A stretch of 64,000 bases of DNA, taken from Sandaracinobacter neustonicus. GTDB lineage: Bacteria; Pseudomonadota; Alphaproteobacteria; Sphingomonadales; Sphingomonadaceae. The notes below the pieces were generated by a model. The model was given only the letters and a program-made list of their open reading frames with translations, did not search any database and had not been told where the DNA came from. Where the stretch lies: positions 101,531-165,530 of the forward strand of contig NZ_VFSU01000017.1 of the NCBI RefSeq assembly GCF_006385875.1, in the 5' to 3' direction. The position numbers were made by a program, and so were the translations under genes. Positions within the stretch are counted from its first letter, which is position 1, and every line of letters starts with the position of its first letter. Of the stretch, positions 28,776 to 38,417 are shown piece by piece.

Positions 28776-30659
28776 ATGAGCACCGCGCCCACCGGCACAT
28801 TGGAAACCGCCCTTGCCCATGCAGCCCGGCTGCTGGGGGAAAACCCGGCCATGGCCGAGCAGCAGGCGCGGGAGATTCTGCGCGTGGTGCCGCACAGCGG
28901 AGCGGCGAAGCTGCTGCTGGGGCAGGCGCTGGCGGCGGGTGGGCAGCCGGATCTGGCGGTGCGGGCGCTGGGGGAGGCGGTGCGCGCCATGCCGGATTCG
29001 GCGGTGGCGTGGCGGACGCTGGCGGAGCAATTGCTGCTGCTGGGGGACGAGGCCGGGTCGGATCGGGCGCAGGCGGAGGCCATTCGCGCCTCGGTGAATG
29101 ATCCGCGCTTGCGGGATGCGGCGGTCGCACTGGCGCGGGGCGACCTGCCGGTGGCGGAGAAGGCGCTGAAGGCGCATCTGAAGGCGGACCCGACCGATGT
29201 GGCCGCCATTCGCATGCTGGCGGAGTTGGCCGCGCGGATCGGCCGTTATCCGGATTCGGAGGCGCTGCTGCGCCGGGCCATTGAACTGGCCCCCGGTTTT
29301 GCGCCGGCGCGCTTCAATCTGGCGACTGTGCTGTATCGCGGCGGGCGGGCAGAGGAGGCGCTGATCGAGCTGGACCGGCTGATGGCGGAGGAGCCGGAGA
29401 ATCCCGCCTATCGCAACCTCGCGGCGGTGGCGCTGACACGGACGGGCGATCTGGACGTGGCGCTGGTGCATTTCGAAAAGGCGCTGGCGCGGCAGCCGGG
29501 GCTGACGAAGGTGTGGCTGAGCTATGGCCACGCGCTGAAGACGCTGGGTCGGCAGGCGGACAGCGTGGCGGCCTATCGCCGCGCCATCGCGCTGGAGCCG
29601 GGCTTCGGAGAGGCGTGGTGGAGCCTCGCCAATCTGAAGACGGTGCGCTTCGAACCGGCTGATCTTGCCACGATGCAGCAGGCGCTTGCCGATGAGCAGG
29701 TGCAGGGCGAGGACCGCTTCCACCTGCATTTCGCACTGGGCAAGGCGCTGGAGGATGCGAAGCAGTTCGAGCCTGCCTTCCGCCACTATGAACAGGGCAA
29801 CCGGCTGCGGCTGGAGGCGGTGCCGCACGATCCGGCGAAGCTGAGCGAGCGGGTGGAGCGCACGATCCGGCTGTTCACGACGGAATTCCTGCAATCCCGC
29901 GTGGGGCAAGGCTGCGCCGCGCCGGATCCGATCTTCATTCTGGGCATGCCCCGCGCCGGATCGACTCTGGTGGAGCAGATATTGGCCAGCCACCCGCAGG
30001 TAGAGGGCACGCAGGAGCTGCCGGACATCCAGATGATGGCGACGCGTCTGGGCGGCGAAGCGGATGCCTATCCGGAATTGCTGGCCAGCCTGCCCCCCGA
30101 CCGGCTGCGCGCGCTGGGCGAGGAGTTTATGGAACGCACCCGGCCGCAACGCAGGACGGACAGGCCCTTTTTCATCGACAAGATGCCGAACAACTGGCTG
30201 CACACCGGCTTCATCCGGCTGATCCTGCCCAATGCGAAGATCATCGACGCCCGCCGCCATCCGCTGGCCTGCTGCTTTGCCAACTACAAGCAGCATTTCG
30301 CGCGTGGCCAGAGCTTCGCTTACAGCCTTGAGCATATGGCCGGCTACTATCGCGATTATGCGCGGCTGATGGCGCATGTCGATCGGGTCGCGCCCGGGGC
30401 TGTGCACCGGGTGATCTACGAACGGATGGTGGACGATACAGAGGCGCAGGTGCGCGCGTTGCTGGCGTATCTGGGGCTGCCGTTCGATCCCGCCTGCCTG
30501 CGCTTCCACGAAACGGAACGCGCCGTGCGCACCGCCAGTTCGGAACAGGTGCGCCGCCCGATCTACCGCGACGGGGTGGAGCAATGGCAGAATTTCGAGC
30601 CATGGCTGGGGCCGCTGAAACAGGCGCTGCAGGCGGAAATCGCGGGCTGGCCCGCCTGA
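28776..30659 (+). CDS. TPR-domain sulfotransferase
   Basis: A 627-residue protein with an N-terminal array of tetratricopeptide repeats (residues about 5-350, for example DPTDVAAIRMLAELAARIGR) and a C-terminal sulfotransferase domain. The PAPS-binding loop IFILGMPRAGSTLVEQIL starts near residue 387. FIDKMPNNWLHTGFIRLILP and DARRHPLACCFANYKQHF are the family 3' PAPS segments. There is no signal peptide, so it acts in the cytosol, transferring sulfate from PAPS to an unknown acceptor. A TonB receptor follows after 114 bp on the same strand. Confidence 0.88.
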   Translation: MSTAPTGTLETALAHAARLLGENPAMAEQQAREILRVVPHSGAAKLLLGQALAAGGQPDLAVRALGEAVRAMPDSAVAWRTLAEQLLLLGDEAGSDRAQAEAIRASVNDPRLRDAAVALARGDLPVAEKALKAHLKADPTDVAAIRMLAELAARIGRYPDSEALLRRAIELAPGFAPARFNLATVLYRGGRAEEALIELDRLMAEEPENPAYRNLAAVALTRTGDLDVALVHFEKALARQPGLTKVWLSYGHALKTLGRQADSVAAYRRAIALEPGFGEAWWSLANLKTVRFEPADLATMQQALADEQVQGEDRFHLHFALGKALEDAKQFEPAFRHYEQGNRLRLEAVPHDPAKLSERVERTIRLFTTEFLQSRVGQGCAAPDPIFILGMPRAGSTLVEQILASHPQVEGTQELPDIQMMATRLGGEADAYPELLASLPPDRLRALGEEFMERTRPQRRTDRPFFIDKMPNNWLHTGFIRLILPNAKIIDARRHPLACCFANYKQHFARGQSFAYSLEHMAGYYRDYARLMAHVDRVAPGAVHRVIYERMVDDTEAQVRALLAYLGLPFDPACLRFHETERAVRTASSEQVRRPIYRDGVEQWQNFEPWLGPLKQALQAEIAGWPA

Positions 30660-30773
30660 GTGCTGCACCGCCGCATAACCACTTGACGCCTGTCCAACAA
30701 AGAGAGAGTTTCCCATCTTCCGGATCAATCAGAGGGCGCATCGGGGACGCCCCGCCGGGGAAAGGGGTCTATA

Positions 30774-33155
30774 GTGATGAAGCGGGTGACAGCTCCGTGT
30801 ATCGCGCAGATTCTGCTGGCTTCAACCGCTCTTGGCTGGGCACTTCCGGCGGCGGCCGGGGAAACGGCCACAGCGGATGAAACGGGCAATGCCGACATTC
30901 TGGTGACGGCGCGGCGGCGCACCGAAAGCCTGCAGAATGTGCCGCTGAGTATTCAGGCGCTGGGCACGGAAACGCTGCAGCAGCAGAATGTCAGCTCGTT
31001 CGACGGCTATGCCCGGCTGCTGCCCAGCCTCAGCTTCCAGTCGTTCGGGCCGGGGCAGGCGCAGATCGCCTTTCGCGGCATCAACAATGCCGGAGACGGG
31101 CTGGACGCCGGTTCCACCCCCACCACCGGCACTTATATCGATGAAATCCCCATCACCACCATCGGCGGCACCCCCGATCTGCACATCTATGATATCGCCC
31201 GGGTGGAAGCGCTGGCCGGGCCGCAGGGCACGCTGTTCGGCGCCAGCTCCATGTCCGGCACGCTGCGCATCATCACCAACAAGCCCGATCCGACGAAGTT
31301 CGAAGCGGGCTATGATGTGTCGCTCACCAAATATGGCAAGGGCGATCCGGGCGGCAGCCTTGAAGGATTCGTGAACTTCCCCGTGGCCGAAAACGCCGCC
31401 ATCCGCCTTGTGGGCTATTACCAGAAAGACGGCGGCTATATCGACAATGTGTTTGGTGAGCGCACCTACACGCTGGACCAGCCGGACCCGGAAATTTCCA
31501 AGACGGTGAACAACGCCAAGCTGGTGAAGGACAATTTCAACCCTGTCACCAACTATGGCGGCCGCGCCGCGCTGAAGGTGGATCTGGACGAGGATTGGGC
31601 GATCACGCCGCAGTTCATCTACCAGAAGTCGGAAGCGAAGGGGGCCTTCCTGTTCGATCCGCGCGTGGGCGACCTGAAGGTGCGGGATTTCAGCCCGTCT
31701 TACAATAATGACGAATGGTGGCAGGCGGCGCTGACGATCGAAGGCAAGATCGGCAACTGGGATCTCGTCTATTCCGGCGGCTACTTCAAACGCCACCTCG
31801 AGAATGAGATCGACTACAGCTATTACACCGTCGCCTATGACACCTATGGCTATTACGCGACCTATTTCCCCGACGGGAACGGCGGCTTCCTCGATCCCAC
31901 GCAGCGGCAGAAGCTGAATTATCACTACACCAAGCACACGCAGGAAGTGCGCATCTCCTCGCCCAGCGATCAGCCGCTGCGCTTCACCGGCGGCCTGTTC
32001 TACCAGCGGCAGACCAACGATATCGACGCGCAATATTTCATCCCCGGAATCGGCTCTGTGCCGCCCGAGGGGCTGATCTGGTTCCAGCCGATCATCGACG
32101 ACACCGTCTATCTGAAGCGGCTGGACCGGGTGGACAGCGATTACGCCATCTATGGCGAACTCAGCTATGACATCACCCCCGACCTCACCGTGAACGGCGG
32201 CATCCGCGGCTTCCGCGCGGAAAACTCGCTCGTCGGCTTCTCGGGCTTTTCCTATAATATCGACGAGAATTGCCTGCCGACGGACAATCCCGACATCCCC
32301 TGCGTGAACGTGCACGCCTATGGCGCGACAACGCCCATCCCGAACAAAACGCGGGAAACCGGCGAAACCCACAAGCTGAACATCAGCTGGCGGGTGGAGC
32401 CGGGCAAGATGGTTTATGCCACCTATTCCACCGGATTCCGCCCCGGCGGCGTGAATCGCAAGCCCGCATACGGGGCCTATAAATCCGATTCGCTCAGCAA
32501 CTTCGAGGTCGGCTGGAAAACCGGCTGGTTCGACGGCACGCTGCGCTGGAACGGCGCGATCTTCTACCAGAAGTGGAAGGATATGCAGTTCGCCCTCGCC
32601 CGGCCGGGCGACGCAGGCGTCACCAGCCTCACGAACGTCGGCGGGGCGGAATCCAAAGGCATCGAATCCGATATCCTGCTGCGGTTCGGCGCAGTCGAAC
32701 TCAGTGCCGCCGGCAGCTACACCGACGCCAAGCTGACCAGCGACTTCTGCGAGGAGGGCGGCGACGGCAGCATCAGTTGCACCCCCAAAGGCACCCGCCT
32801 GCCCATCCAGCCAAAACTGAAAGGCAATGCCAGCGTCCGCTACAATTTCCCCATCAACACGTCAGACGCCTTCGTGCAGGGGGCACTTCAGTTCCAGAGC
32901 AGCAGCCGATCCTTCCTGATGGACCGGGACGTTGCAGCCGTTGGCTACACCGGCGGCTTCGCCACTTTCGATTTTTCCGCCGGGGCCAAATTCGCCAGCG
33001 GAATCACAGCGGAACTGTTCGTGCTGAACGCCTTCGACAAACGCGGCGAACTCAGCCGCAACACCGCCTGCGCGCCATCCTATTGCGGGCCATTCTACCG
33101 CTCCTACCCGGTGCGACCGCAGTTCTTCGGCATACGCGTGGGGCAGCGTTTTTAG
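30774..33155 (+). CDS. TonB-dependent outer-membrane receptor
   Basis: A 793-residue outer-membrane receptor. The signal peptide ends ALPAAAG; the TonB-box region ADILVTARRRTESLQNVPLS leads into the plug (residues about 45-160). VEALAGPQGTLFGASSMSGT and IRIITNKP-like segments are typical. The barrel ends with RPQFFGIRVGQRF and the canonical final Phe. It resembles the large FecA/CirA-like sphingomonad subgroup often annotated as iron or carbohydrate receptors. No Fur-like dyad is seen upstream, so iron is not supported. The neighbour upstream is the TPR-sulfotransferase. Confidence 0.9.
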   Translation: MMKRVTAPCIAQILLASTALGWALPAAAGETATADETGNADILVTARRRTESLQNVPLSIQALGTETLQQQNVSSFDGYARLLPSLSFQSFGPGQAQIAFRGINNAGDGLDAGSTPTTGTYIDEIPITTIGGTPDLHIYDIARVEALAGPQGTLFGASSMSGTLRIITNKPDPTKFEAGYDVSLTKYGKGDPGGSLEGFVNFPVAENAAIRLVGYYQKDGGYIDNVFGERTYTLDQPDPEISKTVNNAKLVKDNFNPVTNYGGRAALKVDLDEDWAITPQFIYQKSEAKGAFLFDPRVGDLKVRDFSPSYNNDEWWQAALTIEGKIGNWDLVYSGGYFKRHLENEIDYSYYTVAYDTYGYYATYFPDGNGGFLDPTQRQKLNYHYTKHTQEVRISSPSDQPLRFTGGLFYQRQTNDIDAQYFIPGIGSVPPEGLIWFQPIIDDTVYLKRLDRVDSDYAIYGELSYDITPDLTVNGGIRGFRAENSLVGFSGFSYNIDENCLPTDNPDIPCVNVHAYGATTPIPNKTRETGETHKLNISWRVEPGKMVYATYSTGFRPGGVNRKPAYGAYKSDSLSNFEVGWKTGWFDGTLRWNGAIFYQKWKDMQFALARPGDAGVTSLTNVGGAESKGIESDILLRFGAVELSAAGSYTDAKLTSDFCEEGGDGSISCTPKGTRLPIQPKLKGNASVRYNFPINTSDAFVQGALQFQSSSRSFLMDRDVAAVGYTGGFATFDFSAGAKFASGITAELFVLNAFDKRGELSRNTACAPSYCGPFYRSYPVRPQFFGIRVGQRF

Positions 33156-33748
33156 CGGGCTGGCGGGGTTCGGGGGGGCGTTTCTGAGGCCTCGTTGCGT
33201 GGGCGGGGCTGTGGAGGCCTCCGGCGGCTCGGGCTCTGCCCGAGACCCGGCAGGGGCGTGACGCCGCTCGCACCCCCGGAGTTTTTAGCCCCTCCCCTGG
33301 AGGGGAGGGGTTGGGGTGGGGGCCATCCGCTTGGCGCGAGGTTGGGCGTTTATTGCCTGCGGCGCTCTGGGACATGTCCCACCCACCTCTCCACACGTCA
33401 CCCCGGATCAAGTCCGGGGTGACGGTTGTGGTTGTGGAGAGGGTGGTGGGTTTTCTCAGGGGCCTTCGACAAGCTCAGGCTGAGCGGGTGGGTAGGTTGG
33501 GGAGTTTGGTGGATCGGACCCGGCGTTGCTCCCCTCTCTCCAACTCTCTCCCCAGCGGGGAGAGAGAGCCTTCGTTGCGCCGCAGGCAATCAAAGCTGAT
33601 CAGGTGCACGACGTGGGAGTTGCGGCGCAACGCCAACTTAGAGGGTGCAGGGAAATCATTTCCCTGCCCGCCGGAGGCAAAAAAAAGCCGCAGGCCGGGT
33701 TCCAAGGACAAAGCCCTGCCCGCGCGGCGCGCAAAAACCGCCGCCCGC
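33156..33748. repeat. composite intergenic repeat region R2
   Basis: No convincing gene lies in this 593-bp region between convergent genes. It holds an inverted copy of the block found at 44549-44700 in R4 (here 33215-33366), with the motif TTGCCTGCGGCGCT at 33353-33366. A GTCACCCCGGATCAAG dyad lies at 33397-33423, and a CTTCGACAAGCTCAGG element at 33464-33487. A segment with paired CTCTCTCC and GGGGAGAGA arms near 33530-33570 follows. A palindrome with arms GCAGGGAAAT is at 33647-33667, and the GCCCGCCGGAGGCAAAAAA tail follows it. Confidence 0.75.
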
Positions 33749-34591
33749 CTACTCAGCTCCGAACAGCAGGTCCGCCGCCCCGGCCTTTGGTTCGCAGCCT
33801 TCGCCCGGCTTCACCGGAATTGCTGTCAACACCAGCGGCGCGCCCAGCGCTTTCAGCTGGTGGGCCACGCCGTGGCCGTCTGCGACATGGCCCCAGCCCA
33901 TGATGGCGGCGACGTGGGCACCGGGGTTGTCGCGGAGCGCGGTGACGATGGCTTCGGCCATGGCGCGGTCCCACACTTGCTGGGCGTCGATGAAGCGGGC
34001 GATGGCTTCGGGGCTGGCTTCGCGCATGTGCTCGCGGAAGGTGTCGGCCAGTTTGGCGGCGTAGGCCGGGTCTGCGGCTGCGGGTTTGCTGATGGGCGAT
34101 TTGCCGTCTGCGGCGGCTTTGTCGAAGCCTTCGCGGCCCACTTTGCGGACGAAGGCGCGATCCACGTTCAGGGCTTTCATGGGGATTTTGCGCGCGCGCG
34201 CCAATTCGAACACGGGGCGGTAGGCGGTGAAATCATGGCCCCAGCGCTCGGCCCATTTGCTTTCGGAGAGGAAGGCGGCTTCGTCCAGTTCGCCCGCCAC
34301 CCAGCGGTCCAGCGCGGGCTGGGCTTCGCGGGGGAGCTGTTCCAGCCCGATCACCACGGGGCCTTTGGCGGCGAGCGCGGCGATAGTGTCTGCCTGCCAT
34401 TGGTGGTGTGCGGGGGTGGCGTGGCGTTCGCCCAGCAGCACGGTCTGCGCGGCCAGCGCTTTGTCCAGCACGGCGCTGGCGGAAACCGGGCTTCCGGCGG
34501 CGTCGATCCACTGGCCCGGCGCGGGGCAGGTGGCCGCGAAGGCGGGGGTGGTGGCCAGCAGGGCAGCGGAAAGCGCGAGGCGATACAACAT
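33749..34591 (-). CDS. ChaN-family haem-binding protein
   Basis: A 280-residue exported protein of the ChaN/DUF399 family, whose studied Campylobacter member binds cofacial haem at the outer membrane and takes part in iron uptake. The signal peptide is MLYRLALSAALLATTPAFA; it has no lipobox Cys, unlike many relatives. Conserved blocks are VLLGERHATPAHHQWQADTI, VVIGLEQLPR and AHVAAIMGWGHVADGHGV. It is the last gene of the haem operon, 10 bp after hmuV, which supports the haem role. Confidence 0.8.
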   Translation of the reverse strand: MLYRLALSAALLATTPAFAATCPAPGQWIDAAGSPVSASAVLDKALAAQTVLLGERHATPAHHQWQADTIAALAAKGPVVIGLEQLPREAQPALDRWVAGELDEAAFLSESKWAERWGHDFTAYRPVFELARARKIPMKALNVDRAFVRKVGREGFDKAAADGKSPISKPAAADPAYAAKLADTFREHMREASPEAIARFIDAQQVWDRAMAEAIVTALRDNPGAHVAAIMGWGHVADGHGVAHQLKALGAPLVLTAIPVKPGEGCEPKAGAADLLFGAE

Positions 34592-34601
34592 GGCAGGCCT
34601 T

Positions 34602-35390
34602 TTATTCCGCCGCGAGGCGCAGCGGGAGGGGGGATCGGCCGAGGCCCAGCAGCAGGGCGGCTTCGGCGGGATCGATGGCATAGACGTCTGCGACCAGCGC
34701 CGGGTCCAGCTGCTCGGGCGGCACGTCTGCCAACAGGGTGCCGCGCGCGAGCAGCAGCAGGCGCGTGGCGAGGCGGCAGGCCAGCGGCAGATCGTGCAGC
34801 GAGGCGATGATGGTGGCCCCGGCTTGCGCCTCGGCCTTCAGCACTTGCAGCAGCGCCAGCTGGTGGCGGTAATCCAGCCCGGTGGTTGGTTCGTCCAGCA
34901 GCAGCAGGCTGCGTTGCTCGCCTGCGCGCAACTGGACGAGGGAGCGGGCGATGTGCACGCGCTGGCCCTCCCCACCGGACAGGCGGGTGGCGGAACGGTC
35001 TGCGAAGGCGGACAGGTCCATATCGGCCAGCGCTTCGGCGATCAGCGCGCGGCCGTGCGGCGAATCGGCGCTGATGCCGTGCGGGTGCAGGCCCATCGCC
35101 ACCACTTCGGTCACGGCGAAATCGAAGGCGATCAGCGATTGCTGACGCAGCATGGTGCGCAATTCGGCCCGGCGCGGCAGCGAGAGATCGGTGATGCGCT
35201 GGCCATCCAGCCGGATCTGCCCGGCGGTGGGCGGCAGATCGCCCGCCAGCGTTTCCAGCAGGGTGGACTTGCCCGCGCCGTTTGGCCCGGCGAGCACGGT
35301 GATGCTGCCCGGTTCAAGGCTGAGACTGAGGCGATCCAGCAGGGTGCCACCGCCGCGCGTGACGCAGAGATTTTCGACGGAGAGGATCAT
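34602..35390 (-). CDS. hmuV: haemin ABC transporter ATP-binding protein
   Basis: This 262-residue cytoplasmic ATPase powers haem import through HmuU. Walker A GPNGAGKST is at residues 35-43, the signature RLSGGEGQRVHIARSL is near 140, and Walker B LLLLDEPTTGLD is near 163. The ATG overlaps the hmuU stop as ATGA, so a longer N-terminus is excluded by coupling. Length and order (hmuS-T-U-V) fit the family. Confidence 0.93.
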   Translation of the reverse strand: MILSVENLCVTRGGGTLLDRLSLSLEPGSITVLAGPNGAGKSTLLETLAGDLPPTAGQIRLDGQRITDLSLPRRAELRTMLRQQSLIAFDFAVTEVVAMGLHPHGISADSPHGRALIAEALADMDLSAFADRSATRLSGGEGQRVHIARSLVQLRAGEQRSLLLLDEPTTGLDYRHQLALLQVLKAEAQAGATIIASLHDLPLACRLATRLLLLARGTLLADVPPEQLDPALVADVYAIDPAEAALLLGLGRSPLPLRLAAE

Positions 35391-36454
35391 AGCCACGCCC
35401 GCCGGGTGCGAATTAGCATGGAGAGGAACACTGGCGCGCCCACCAGCGCCATGATGACGCCGACCGGCGCTTCGGCGGGGAGCGCCACCAGCCGGGCGGC
35501 AAGGTCTGCGGTGGCGAGCAACGCCGCGCCACCCATGGCGCACAGCGGCAGCAGCGCCCGGTGCGCCGGCCCCACGGCCATGCGCAGCATGTGCGGCACC
35601 ACCAGCCCCACGAAGCCGATCACGCCGGACAGGGAGACCGCCGCACCCACCGCCACCGCCGTGAGTAAACCGAGTTTCAGCCGCAACCTGTCTGTATCGA
35701 TGCCCAGATGCCGGGCGGGGGCTTCGCCCAGCGCCAGCAGGTCCAGCGCGCGGTGGGTGCGGATGAGGGCGGTCGTGGCCAGCGCGATCAGCAGCAGCGC
35801 GGGCGCGAGCACGGCCCATTCCGTTTGCGCGAACGAACCGAGCATCCACATGGAGAGCGCGCGCATTTCGGTATCGGTGGAGATATAGGTGGCCAAGCCG
35901 ATCAGCGCCGCGCCGATGGCGTTCACGCCGATCCCCACCAGCAGCATGAGCACGGTGGCCCCCGGCCCGCCGGATCGGCCGAGCCACAGCACCAGCGCAA
36001 CCGAGGCGAGCGCGCCCGCGAAGCTGAGCAGCGGCAGGATGAAGGGGCGCAGCAAGTCCAGCGAGGCGAGGCCCGCGAACAGCCCGGCCCCGAATACGAA
36101 CCAGATCGCCGCACCCAGCGCCGCCCCGGTGGAAACGCCCAGCAGCCCGGGTTCCGCCAGCGGGTTGCGGAACAGCGCCTGCAACGCCGCGCCGGAAACG
36201 CCCAGCGTGGCCCCCACCGCCAGCGCCGCCAGCAGCCGGGGCAGGCGGATGCCTGTGAGCACCGTCAGCGCACCGGGGTCGCCTTCACCGATGCCGATCA
36301 GCGCCAGCAGGTCGCGCCATTCGATGGGCACCGCCCCCAGCCGCAGATTGGCGACGATGGAGACGAACAGGGCAAGCGCCAGCAGCAGCGCCGTGCGACC
36401 CACGCGGCCAAGCCGGGCGGGCGCGCTGGAAGCCGCCGCGACGGCCGCCGTCAT
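35387..36454 (-). CDS. hmuU: haemin ABC transporter permease, FecCD family
   Basis: An inner-membrane FecCD/BtuC-type permease of 355 residues with about ten helices. GVSGAALQALFRNPLAEPGLLGVSTGA (shown in part: ALQALFRNPLAEPGLLGV) is the family coupling region, and VVPHMLRMAVGPAHRALLP lies near the C-terminus. ATGA overlaps join it to hmuT upstream and hmuV downstream. Confidence 0.93.
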   Translation of the reverse strand: MTAAVAAASSAPARLGRVGRTALLLALALFVSIVANLRLGAVPIEWRDLLALIGIGEGDPGALTVLTGIRLPRLLAALAVGATLGVSGAALQALFRNPLAEPGLLGVSTGAALGAAIWFVFGAGLFAGLASLDLLRPFILPLLSFAGALASVALVLWLGRSGGPGATVLMLLVGIGVNAIGAALIGLATYISTDTEMRALSMWMLGSFAQTEWAVLAPALLLIALATTALIRTHRALDLLALGEAPARHLGIDTDRLRLKLGLLTAVAVGAAVSLSGVIGFVGLVVPHMLRMAVGPAHRALLPLCAMGGAALLATADLAARLVALPAEAPVGVIMALVGAPVFLSMLIRTRRAWL

Positions 36455-37269
36455 TTCGCCAGCCCGAGCCCGCCGCGCAGCTTCGCCACCGCTTCGGGCA
36501 GGCGCGGGCCGAAGTTCAGCGCCATCAGGCTGTCCACCACGAACACACGGCCGTTGCGCACGGCGGGCGTGCGGGCCAGCACCGGGTCTTTCGTCAACGC
36601 CTCCAGCCCGCCTGCGATGCCCAGCACATGGCTGGGTATCAGCAGCACCTCGGGTGCGGCGACCACGGCGGCTTCGGCGGAGAGCGGCTTATAACCTTCG
36701 GCCGTGAAGCTGTTTCGCCCGCCGGAAAGGCGGATGAAACTGTCGCCAGCCGTCCCTTGCCCCGCCGCCATGATACGGCCCGGCGCGCTTGCCAGCACCA
36801 GCATCATGGACGGGCCTTTATCCGGCTGGGTCTTCGGCAACCGGGCGATGATCGAGGCGGCGAGCTTCTCGCCCTCGGCCGGTTTGCCCAGCGCGGCGGC
36901 GATGGTGCGAATCTTCGCTGCCAGCCCGGCGGCGCTTGCCTCGTCTGGCACCATCACCGGTTTCAGGCCGCTGCGCTCCAGCTGGCGCAGCACAGCTTCA
37001 GGCCCGGCCCCGGCGCTGACGAGCAGCAGGTCCGGCCGCTGCGCCAGCACCGGTTCGGGTGCGAGCTGGCGCAGATAACCCAGCTTCGGCAGCTTGCCGG
37101 TTTCCGCCGGGTACATGGAGGTGTCGTCCACCGCGACGACCTTGCCGCCTTCGCCCAGCGCGAAGACGATTTCGGTGACATCGCTGCCAACGGAGACGAT
37201 CCGCTCCGCCGCATGGGTAGCCGTGGCCCCCAGAATCAGCGCCAGCAGCGCCAGCAGTCGGGCGATCAT
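36451..37269 (-). CDS. hmuT: haemin ABC transporter substrate-binding protein
   Basis: A 272-residue periplasmic haem-binding protein with signal peptide MIARLLALLALILGATATHA and a class III (BtuF-like) binding fold. RIVSVGSDVTEIVFALG begins the mature protein, and the axial-ligand region GYLRQLAPEPVLAQRPDLLL follows. It hands haem to HmuU. The ATG at 37269 overlaps the hmuS stop (ATGA). Confidence 0.92.
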   Translation of the reverse strand: MIARLLALLALILGATATHAAERIVSVGSDVTEIVFALGEGGKVVAVDDTSMYPAETGKLPKLGYLRQLAPEPVLAQRPDLLLVSAGAGPEAVLRQLERSGLKPVMVPDEASAAGLAAKIRTIAAALGKPAEGEKLAASIIARLPKTQPDKGPSMMLVLASAPGRIMAAGQGTAGDSFIRLSGGRNSFTAEGYKPLSAEAAVVAAPEVLLIPSHVLGIAGGLEALTKDPVLARTPAVRNGRVFVVDSLMALNFGPRLPEAVAKLRGGLGLAK

Positions 37270-38309
37270 GCGGCGGGCACTTCCTCGACGATCTGCTTCC
37301 AGCCTTCCAGTTCCGGCTGGCCGGGCTTCCGCTCGCCGAAGAACTGGGCGATCAGCAGGCCGTCCTTGTCGAACAGCTCGATGGAATGCACCGCGCTGTC
37401 TGTCTGCGGCTTCCACACGGCATAGGCCTCTGCGATCAGGTCCGCGCGCAGGTGCAGGTTGAAGCCGGGATCGAGGATGTTCAGCCACGGACCCATCGGC
37501 ACCACCCGCCTGATCGGGCCGCTGTGAATCTGGATGCAGCCATTGTTGCCCACGAAGCACATGATCGGCACGTCGCGGGCGACGGCCTGTTCCAGAATCG
37601 CCTGCAGCGAATCCGTGGGGATCGCACGGGAGAAGGGGCCCCCGGCCAGCCGCATCGCCTGCCGCCGCCCCACACCCTGCTTGCGCAGCAGCGCGAAGAA
37701 ATCATGCACGTCGGCCAGCTTCCACCAGCCGTCGCGAAGCGCTTCCACGTCGATTTCGGCATCCGGGCGGTCGGCTGCCGGGGGCGCGATGGGTTCGGCC
37801 AAGATCGGCTGCAACGGGCCTTCCACCGCGAAGCGCGACACAAGGTCGCGCCAGGCGGCCATGTCCGTTTGCGGGCGGGCGAAAATCTTGTGGATGGCCA
37901 CGCCCGCCTTGTCGAAGAACTGCAGGCTGTGGCGGATCGCGCCATCGTCCAGCGGCGTTTCCACCGCAAAGGCATGCGCCCACTGGCCCATGAACAGCCT
38001 CAGGTCGATCTCGTGGTTCAGCACCAGCCCCATGCCGCCGTTGATCTCGATATTGGCGTAGGCGCCGTCCTTCTCATGCACGCAGGCATGGTTCCGCGTG
38101 AGCGCCATCACTGTGCCCAGCGGCGGCAGCGCTTCGATGATGGCGGCGGCCGGGAGAGCGAGGCGGATGACGCGCGCGTCTGACTGGTGCGCGGTGAGCC
38201 ACACCCCTTCGGACACACCAAGCGCAGCGGCCTGATCGATGGGGCGTTTTGGGGCCGGGCGGGGTGCGTCGGCGGGGGTGCCGGAAGCGGCAGGGGCGAG
38301 GTTTGTCAT
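37266..38309 (-). CDS. hmuS: haemin-degrading/haem carrier protein
   Basis: A 347-residue cytoplasmic HmuS/HemS-family protein with two tandem homologous halves. ALTRNHACVHEKDGAYANIE and VGNNGCIQIHSGPIRRV are the matching segments of the halves; the second holds residues close to the haem site. It binds incoming haem and, in several relatives, degrades it to release iron. The ATG at 38309 is chosen because it directly follows the Fur-like promoter region; the longer frame would run through that region. It is the first gene of hmuS-T-U-V-chaN. Confidence 0.9.
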   Translation of the reverse strand: MTNLAPAASGTPADAPRPAPKRPIDQAAALGVSEGVWLTAHQSDARVIRLALPAAAIIEALPPLGTVMALTRNHACVHEKDGAYANIEINGGMGLVLNHEIDLRLFMGQWAHAFAVETPLDDGAIRHSLQFFDKAGVAIHKIFARPQTDMAAWRDLVSRFAVEGPLQPILAEPIAPPAADRPDAEIDVEALRDGWWKLADVHDFFALLRKQGVGRRQAMRLAGGPFSRAIPTDSLQAILEQAVARDVPIMCFVGNNGCIQIHSGPIRRVVPMGPWLNILDPGFNLHLRADLIAEAYAVWKPQTDSAVHSIELFDKDGLLIAQFFGERKPGQPELEGWKQIVEEVPAA

Positions 38310-38329
38310 GTCGGTTGAATAGATTTGAA

Positions 38330-38387
38330 TGCGAGTCACTTGCAATATCAAAATTGTCACGGCATTGCATTTGCGAGTCATTCGCAA
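38330..38387. promoter_or_regulatory. two Fur-like dyads between hmuS and the haem receptor gene
   Basis: TTGCGA-GTCAT-TCGCAA (38371-38387) is a perfect dyad, and TGCGAGTCACTTGCAA (38330-38345) is a close second copy. Both resemble alphaproteobacterial Fur boxes. They sit between two divergent haem transcripts in an AT-richer 108-bp gap, so one or both probably repress hmuS-V-chaN and the receptor when iron is sufficient. Confidence 0.6.
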
Positions 38388-38417
38388 CCCAAAAACAGGG
38401 ACACATCAGGGATCGTC

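Noticed and set aside
33311..34810. A long plus-strand frame through R2 and opposite the chaN gene
   Set aside because: It is composed of repeat modules and the complement of chaN, and its translation is low complexity.
34602..35987. HmuV with a 199-residue N-terminal extension
   Set aside because: The extension overlaps hmuU in another frame. The ATGA overlap at 35390 is the normal coupled start.
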